Origin: Brevibacillus sp051967035
Lineage (GTDB): Bacteria > Bacillota > Bacilli > Brevibacillales > Brevibacillaceae
Assembly (NCBI RefSeq): GCF_051967035.1
Contig: NZ_JBQCKK010000009.1
Span: forward strand, 62,001 to 126,000
Length of the DNA: 64,000 bases
Direction: 5' to 3'
This document shows positions 59,906 to 64,000 of the stretch, one piece after another. The stretch's first letter is position 1; every line of letters begins with the position of its first letter. Position numbers and translations under genes: made by a program. The notes beneath the pieces are model-generated. The model was given only the letters and a program-made list of their open reading frames with translations, was not told the DNA's origin and did not search any database.

Positions 59906-60439
59906 TTAGGCAGGCTGGATGATTCCGCAGGCCAGCCGCTTGCCGCTGTTGCCCGCAGGCTGTGAGCGGTAGTCGTCCGGGCTTTGGTGGATGATGACCG
60001 ATTTGCCGATGACATCTGCCGCCCGGAACCGGTTGGTGAAAAAGCTCATCCGCGCGTACCCGTCGTTTGAAAACAGCACAGGAAAGTCGCCCGCGTGGTT
60101 GCCGTGCGGCTGGTTGGTCGGATTCCAGTGCGAGCCTGCTGCGGTGAACGGGTCGTCGGGATTGCCGATTGTGCAGACGCCATGTTCATGCAAGTGAAAG
60201 CCAAAAGGGCCGATCGGCTGCTGATCGCCAGTCGCGGGCTGGTAAGGCGGCAGACCGATGACTTCGATGTAAACCTCCGTTCCGTACGGGACATCGGTGA
60301 AGAAGAGAGAGCCGTTCAGGTTCGGAGCCAGCGGACCGCCCTGAATGTGGGCATACGCCTGTGTCGGGGCGTGCGCATAGTGCGCATAGTGGGAAGAAAC
60401 CATTCGCGTATCGTAAAAATAGGGAGGATATCCGTTCAT
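59906..60439 (-). CDS. Cu/Zn superoxide dismutase-like protein without signal peptide
   Basis: A 177-aa protein of the SodC fold with the metal-binding HLHEHG and AGSHWNPTNQPHGNHAGDFP, which retain the His and Asp ligands, and the Cys of GVCTIG and LACGIIQ that would form the disulfide. Instead of a signal peptide or lipobox, the N-terminus is YPPYFYDTR and then His/Tyr-rich HYAHYAHAPTQAYAH. Cytoplasmic or spore-associated location is possible. AAGGTGA precedes the ATG. Confidence 0.85.
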   Translation of the reverse strand: MNGYPPYFYDTRMVSSHYAHYAHAPTQAYAHIQGGPLAPNLNGSLFFTDVPYGTEVYIEVIGLPPYQPATGDQQPIGPFGFHLHEHGVCTIGNPDDPFTAAGSHWNPTNQPHGNHAGDFPVLFSNDGYARMSFFTNRFRAADVIGKSVIIHQSPDDYRSQPAGNSGKRLACGIIQPA

Positions 60440-60742
60440 GCTCGCTTCACCTTCGCTTTCGTGATCGCTTTGTGGTTCATCTTATGTCGCGAATGGGCGG
60501 ATGGTTCATCTTCCTCGCGTTCCCTGCCGCAGACGCCCTCTCTTCCGTGCTCCCATGACAGAAAAGAGGCGGAGGCGGTCGGGGAGCGTACCATCCGCAT
60601 GGCTCGCTGATGGACAAAGTGTCGATTCCTGCTCAAAAGTTCAGCGGCGATCAGCCGCATCGTGTATAATGTGCTTGTGACGATTGCAGTTTACGGTTTG
60701 GGCGATTGCGGCTGGACCGTTGAATATGAGGAGGATGCAAAC
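60440..60742. other. Intergenic stretch of about 300 bases
   Basis: Between sodC-like and frnE-like starts I find a TATAAT at 60665-60670 without a good -35 box, probably for the frnE-like gene. No convincing coding region is seen; the possible reverse-strand ORF at 60436-60660 lacks a ribosome site. Confidence 0.3.
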
Positions 60743-61465
60743 ATGAAAGTAGAAGTCTGGTCTGATTTTGCCTGCCCGTTTTGCTATATCGGCAAGCGCC
60801 ATCTGGAAGGCGCACTGTCGCAATTTCCGCACAAGGATCAGGTAGAAGTTGTCTACCGCAGCTTCCAGCTCGATCCTACTATGGAGCGCGATACGAATAT
60901 GGACGTGCACACCGTACTTGCTACCAAATACGGCATGCCGCTGGAACAGGCGAAAAGCATGAATGAGCGCGTGGCCCAGCAAGCCAAAAGTGTCGGGCTG
61001 GACTATTATTTTGACACGATGATTCCGACGAACACGTTTGACGCGCACCGTCTCGCGCACTATGCCGCCACCCACGGCAAAATGACGGCAATGAAGGAGC
61101 GTCTCCTGAAAGCGTACTTTACCGAGTCGCTGCACCTGGGAGATCATGAGGTGCTGGCGCAGCTTGCCTCCGAGGTCGGGCTGGATCGCGAGGCGACGCT
61201 CGCCATGCTGAAAAGCGACGCGTACAGCGACAAGGTGAAGGAAGACAAGCGCAGAGGCGCTGAAATCGGCATCAAAGGCGTGCCGTTCTTTCTATTCAAC
61301 AACAAATATGCGGTTTCCGGGGCGCAGCCTGGCGAAGTGTTTTGGGAAGTGCTATGGAAAGTATGGGAAGAAGAAAAGGCCGCTTCCCCGCTGACCTTTG
61401 TCGGTCAGGATGAAAAAGAAGAGACCGACGGAGACAGTTGCGCAGACGGCTCCTGCAAGCCGTAA
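60743..61465 (+). CDS. DsbA-family oxidoreductase (FrnE-like)
   Basis: A 240-aa thioredoxin-fold protein with CPFC at residues 11-14, GVPFFLFNNKYAVSGAQPGE near residue 178 (cis-Pro) and extra C-terminal cysteines (DSCADGSC). It resembles YwbO/FrnE, cytoplasmic disulfide or polyketide-type oxidoreductases. The exact substrate is unknown. AGGAGGATG lies before the ATG at 60743; a longer frame from 60662 has no site. It is followed closely by an Rrf2 regulator. Confidence 0.88.
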   Translation: MKVEVWSDFACPFCYIGKRHLEGALSQFPHKDQVEVVYRSFQLDPTMERDTNMDVHTVLATKYGMPLEQAKSMNERVAQQAKSVGLDYYFDTMIPTNTFDAHRLAHYAATHGKMTAMKERLLKAYFTESLHLGDHEVLAQLASEVGLDREATLAMLKSDAYSDKVKEDKRRGAEIGIKGVPFFLFNNKYAVSGAQPGEVFWEVLWKVWEEEKAASPLTFVGQDEKEETDGDSCADGSCKP

Positions 61466-61483
61466 ACGACAGGCTGTGGTGTC

Positions 61484-61969
61484 ATGAAACGAAATCGAAT
61501 CGATCAGATCGCCAAGCCGCGCTTCCGGGTTGCCGTACACGTGCTGGTCTGGCTGGCGAAAAGCGGCGGCGTGCTGTCCAGCGCCGCCATTGCCGCGCAG
61601 GTGAAGACGCATGCGACCTTTTTGCGCCGCGTCATGGCCCAACTGAATCGCGCCGGCATCGTGGAGGCAAAGGAAGGCCGCGACGGCGGCTACTACATGA
61701 CGAGGTGTCCGAAAGAGTTGACGCTTGCCGATATATACCGCTCGCTTCCGGAAGAACGCGAGGAAGAGCAGCAGGAGGAGCTGGATTGCGGCGAGGTCGG
61801 CGTGCAGCTGGATCGCCAGCTGGAGGCACTGCTGCATCAGGCTGAGCAGCAACTCGTCCGCTTTCTCGGGCAATACACGCTGGCGGATGTGATGGACAGC
61901 ATCGGCTTTGGGCAGATTGGCCCCAGCGAGGAATGGCTGGAGATGAAACAGGAAAACCGACTCTTGTAG
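61484..61969 (+). CDS. Rrf2-family transcriptional regulator
   Basis: A 161-aa regulator with an N-terminal winged helix (RFRVAVHVLVWLAKSGG, THATFLRRVMAQLNRAGIVEA, GRDGGYYM). It lies 18 bases after the FrnE-like gene, so it may belong to the same unit and could respond to redox state. It has only one Cys (LDCGEVG) in the effector region, so it does not bind a three-Cys cluster as IscR does. A terminator overlaps its stop codon. Confidence 0.87.
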   Translation: MKRNRIDQIAKPRFRVAVHVLVWLAKSGGVLSSAAIAAQVKTHATFLRRVMAQLNRAGIVEAKEGRDGGYYMTRCPKELTLADIYRSLPEEREEEQQEELDCGEVGVQLDRQLEALLHQAEQQLVRFLGQYTLADVMDSIGFGQIGPSEEWLEMKQENRLL

Positions 61970-61984
61970 AGGAGTCGGTTTTTG
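61954..61984 (+). terminator. Terminator overlapping the Rrf2 stop codon
   Basis: The perfect stem AAAACCGACTC/GAGTCGGTTTT encloses TTGTAGAG and ends in a T run. Confidence 0.85.
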
Positions 61985-62024
61985 GCATCGAAAAAAAACG
62001 GGATAGAACGGCGCCTCAGCAGCA

Positions 62025-62552
62025 TTACCTGTCCTGCAAAATGCCCAAATACGCTGTCCACGGTCCTACATCGGTTTTGTATCGCTTGGCCATGACCCGC
62101 ACGATTTGCGCGATGTGCGTCAAGTCGTGGACGACCCAGGTAGAAATCAGCTCCCGCGCTTTTACTGCGCCAAATGCCGGGTGCAGGCCAGTCAACTCCA
62201 GGTGCAGCGCTGGATCGATCAGCTCCGTCAGCCTGGCGATATTTTGCTGGCGGATCGCCGCGAATTCCTGCAATTTGTCCGCCAGTGACTGTTCCGTGCG
62301 TCCGTTCAGGTGCGAAAAGCGATCAAATGGGGGAAACGGCTTGCTGTCGCCTTCCTGCACAATCAGCTCCAACCGCGGTATCCAGTTCGTTCGCTCCGCC
62401 TCGATCAGATGCTCCACGACCTCCACGGCGTTCCACGTGTCCTCGCCCTCGTTACAGGTCAGCCAGCCCGGCGATAGACCGGATAAAAAATGTTGCAGCA
62501 GCAGCGGCGTACGCTCCAACACCTCGACAGCTTCATGCATGCTGAAATTCAT
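62025..62552 (-). CDS. DinB-family protein
   Basis: A 175-aa four-helix-bundle protein of the DinB/YfiT type. The metal-ligand positions appear as His in VVEHLIEAER (near residue 48) and in TWVVHDLTHIAQIVR (near 140-150). Members act as thiol S-transferases with bacillithiol or as uncharacterised hydrolases. The substrate is unknown. It lies 34 bases downstream of the radical SAM gene on the same strand, so co-transcription is plausible. Confidence 0.83.
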   Translation of the reverse strand: MNFSMHEAVEVLERTPLLLQHFLSGLSPGWLTCNEGEDTWNAVEVVEHLIEAERTNWIPRLELIVQEGDSKPFPPFDRFSHLNGRTEQSLADKLQEFAAIRQQNIARLTELIDPALHLELTGLHPAFGAVKARELISTWVVHDLTHIAQIVRVMAKRYKTDVGPWTAYLGILQDR

Positions 62553-62586
62553 CCAAACGCCCCCTTTTCCGATTCAGATTGATCCA

Positions 62587-63462
62587 CTACGCGCCAAAAC
62601 GTTGGCGATACCCGCATCTTTTGCACAACTCCTCGACAGCTTCTCTGCGCGAAAACCCTTCGACGATGGCAGTGGCCCGCTCGCCTTCCACGATGTCCGT
62701 AAACGACGTTTGCTGAATATTGCCCAGGTTGATGACGCCTTCCCCGTCCAGACAGCACGGCACAACGGTCCCGTCGACGAGAATCGCCGCCTGGCTACGC
62801 AAGGCGTGGCAAAAGCCGCGGCCCTCGTCGCGCGGGGCGGTCATGCTCGGCCATTGAAATTCATGGTCCTGGTTCAAGTAGACGCGTTCGGCGATTTTCA
62901 CGCCACTGCCGGGCACGACCTTTTCTTCGATCTGGTAATCGAGCGCAAATTCCTTCTCGATGATGGCAAGCGTCTGGCGGTTTCGATTCTTTTGAAGGTT
63001 CGTGATGTTATCTTGTGTCAAGTTCCACAGGCGGAGCGAAAAAAAGATCGGGTGCTCTTGGGCGTCGCGGATGAAGGAGAGAATCTCCCGCAAGTAGCCT
63101 TCGCGGTCGGTTGAGCCGAGGTGGCCATCGAAGCTGTGCAGCGAAAAGTTCATTTGCCGCAGCGCCGGCTTCCCCAGCAGCTTATGCCGATTTTTCGCAA
63201 TCAATGTGCCGTTGGTCGTCATGTTGACCTTGAAGCCTTTTTCATGGCTGATGTCGAGCAACTCGTCGATTTTTGGATGGAGCAGCGGCTCTCCTTTTAC
63301 GTGCAAGTATATGTGCCGAGTGTGCGGCTTGATCTCATCCAGCCGCTTCGCGAAGCTGTCTGTCGAGATAAACGTAGCCTTGCGCTCCGTCGGCGGGCAA
63401 AACGTACAGGCGAGATTGCAGATGCTCGTGATTTCTATATAAACTTTTTTAAACGTTTTCAA
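62587..63462 (-). CDS. Radical SAM/SPASM protein
   Basis: A 291-aa protein. The radical SAM [4Fe-4S] motif is CNLACTFC (C15, C19, C22), and the C-terminal SPASM region has the Cys-rich DGTVVPCCLDGEGVINLGN and CKRCGYRQ. Such enzymes modify peptides or metabolites; no precursor peptide is seen in this window. The start is a TTG at 63462 with TGGAGA 8 bases before it; the longer frame to 63645 is not supported by a ribosome site. Confidence 0.85.
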   Translation of the reverse strand: MKTFKKVYIEITSICNLACTFCPPTERKATFISTDSFAKRLDEIKPHTRHIYLHVKGEPLLHPKIDELLDISHEKGFKVNMTTNGTLIAKNRHKLLGKPALRQMNFSLHSFDGHLGSTDREGYLREILSFIRDAQEHPIFFSLRLWNLTQDNITNLQKNRNRQTLAIIEKEFALDYQIEEKVVPGSGVKIAERVYLNQDHEFQWPSMTAPRDEGRGFCHALRSQAAILVDGTVVPCCLDGEGVINLGNIQQTSFTDIVEGERATAIVEGFSRREAVEELCKRCGYRQRFGA

Positions 63463-63583
63463 ACTGTTGTCTCCATTCTCCGTTGTTCGATGGTAAAGGG
63501 CGAACCTCTCTCCCATCGTACCATAGGAGGCGGGGGAGGGGGAACCGCCCCTTGAGTTCCCCGCTTTTGTCAGGAAGCAAAAA

Positions 63584-63608
63584 AGGCTGTCGAGATGATC
63601 GACAGCCT
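63584..63608 (-). terminator. Terminator after the solute-binding protein gene
   Basis: The perfect 10-bp stem AGGCTGTCGA/TCGACAGCCT is followed, on the minus strand, by a T run. Confidence 0.85.
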
Positions 63609-63619
63609 GAACAGCAGCT

Positions 63620-64000
63620 TTACTTCTGTGGTTTTTGCAGCACACTTTCCCTGTACTTGTTCAAAAACTCCTGCACTTTTGCCGGATCGGCCTTCAACTC
63701 GTTTCCGGTTTTGACGAGCGGGCTGACGGTCGAGAACGCCTTGCGCTTGTGGTTTTTATAGAACTGCAAAATTTCATCCTGGTTGATGGAGTAGAGCACG
63801 GCTTTGCGCAAATCCTCGCTCTTGGCGACTTCGCGATTTTTGGTGTTGAACAGCAGGTACGCCACGGCGTTGCTCGGGAGGGTTTGCAGCTTGAGCTTGC
63901 TGTCGCCCTCGACGATCTCGTACTTTGTTTCCGGCACGCTGTAGTACACATGGATCTCCCCGCTGCGCAGCGCGGCAAGCGAGCTGTCTGCATCCTTGAT
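63620..64000 (-). CDS. Peptide-type ABC transporter solute-binding protein (5' end cut off by window)
   Basis: The last 126 codons are present, running in frame to the right edge. The sequence IKDADSSLAALRSGEIHVYY, then YLLFNTKNREVAKSEDLRKA, matches the SBP_bac_5 domain of oligopeptide or dipeptide binding proteins. Normally about 200 further residues follow that motif, but here the frame ends after only about 60, so the C-terminal lobe is short or the gene is truncated. The start and signal peptide are outside the window. Confidence 0.75.
   Translation of the reverse strand: MKDADSSLAALRSGEIHVYYSVPETKYEIVEGDSKLKLQTLPSNAVAYLLFNTKNREVAKSEDLRKAVLYSINQDEILQFYKNHKRKAFSTVSPLVKTGNELKADPAKVQEFLNKYRESVLQKPQK

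Noticed and set aside
1..64000. Prophage, insertion sequence, CRISPR or plasmid genes
   Set aside because: No integrase, transposase, direct-repeat array, or replication gene was seen in any frame I examined.

Overview
The window looks like chromosomal DNA from an aerobic, motile, endospore-forming member of the Bacillales, most probably Brevibacillus. The signs are strong AGGAGG-type ribosome sites with frequent GTG and TTG starts, rho-independent terminators after most transcription units, sporulation genes (tgl transglutaminase, a small SspK-like spore protein), and Bacillus-type families (YkkCD, YqkE, YugN, YusF-like Toprim, YunG, YtpB, CvfB, YitT, YnfA). I see no prophage, insertion sequence, CRISPR array, rRNA or tRNA. 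Both end genes are cut by the window: a KtrB/TrkH potassium transporter at the left and a peptide-type solute-binding protein at the right.

Layout. 1-10 kb: ktrB-like fragment, a hypothetical gene, uppP, a DUF1904 gene, rluF, pncB, an acetyl-CoA-type metA, a CidR-like regulator with the cidA/cidB pair, and tgl. 10-24 kb: solA-like flavin oxidase, a chemoreceptor, a ZIP transporter, motAB, an esterase, a protein tyrosine phosphatase, a guanidine-I riboswitch with ykkCD, a CDF transporter, a CorC-type membrane protein, a site-2 protease, and several small genes. 24-36 kb: pgi with an unusual C-terminal DNA-binding-like domain, a TPP riboswitch with thiO, a repeat-rich Sm-like protein, yugN, Nudix, nadK, MOSC and GNAT genes, and a nitrogen cluster amt-DUF294-DnaQ behind two TnrA/GlnR-like boxes. 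36-50 kb: a second uppP, cvfB, a structured intergenic region before ytpB, PilZ, a PQQ-type sugar dehydrogenase, an MFS transporter with two regulators, a sigma-54-type control region before proline dehydrogenase, alkA and a two-component system. 50-64 kb: a lipoprotein, yunG, an EamA transporter with a leader peptide, thioesterase, HAD, YitT and YnfA genes, a lone eutH with a cre site, a cold-shock gene with a structured leader, mqnB-mqnD of the futalosine menaquinone route, a Cu/Zn-SOD-like gene, FrnE, Rrf2, DinB and radical SAM genes.

How it fits together. Most units are single genes or short operons. What stands out is the density of RNA and promoter control: two recognised riboswitches, a likely translational attenuator, a likely cold-responsive leader, tandem nitrogen-control boxes, a sigma-54 promoter with repeated upstream sites, and a catabolite repression site. 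Readings of function come from remembered family motifs, not from database searches.
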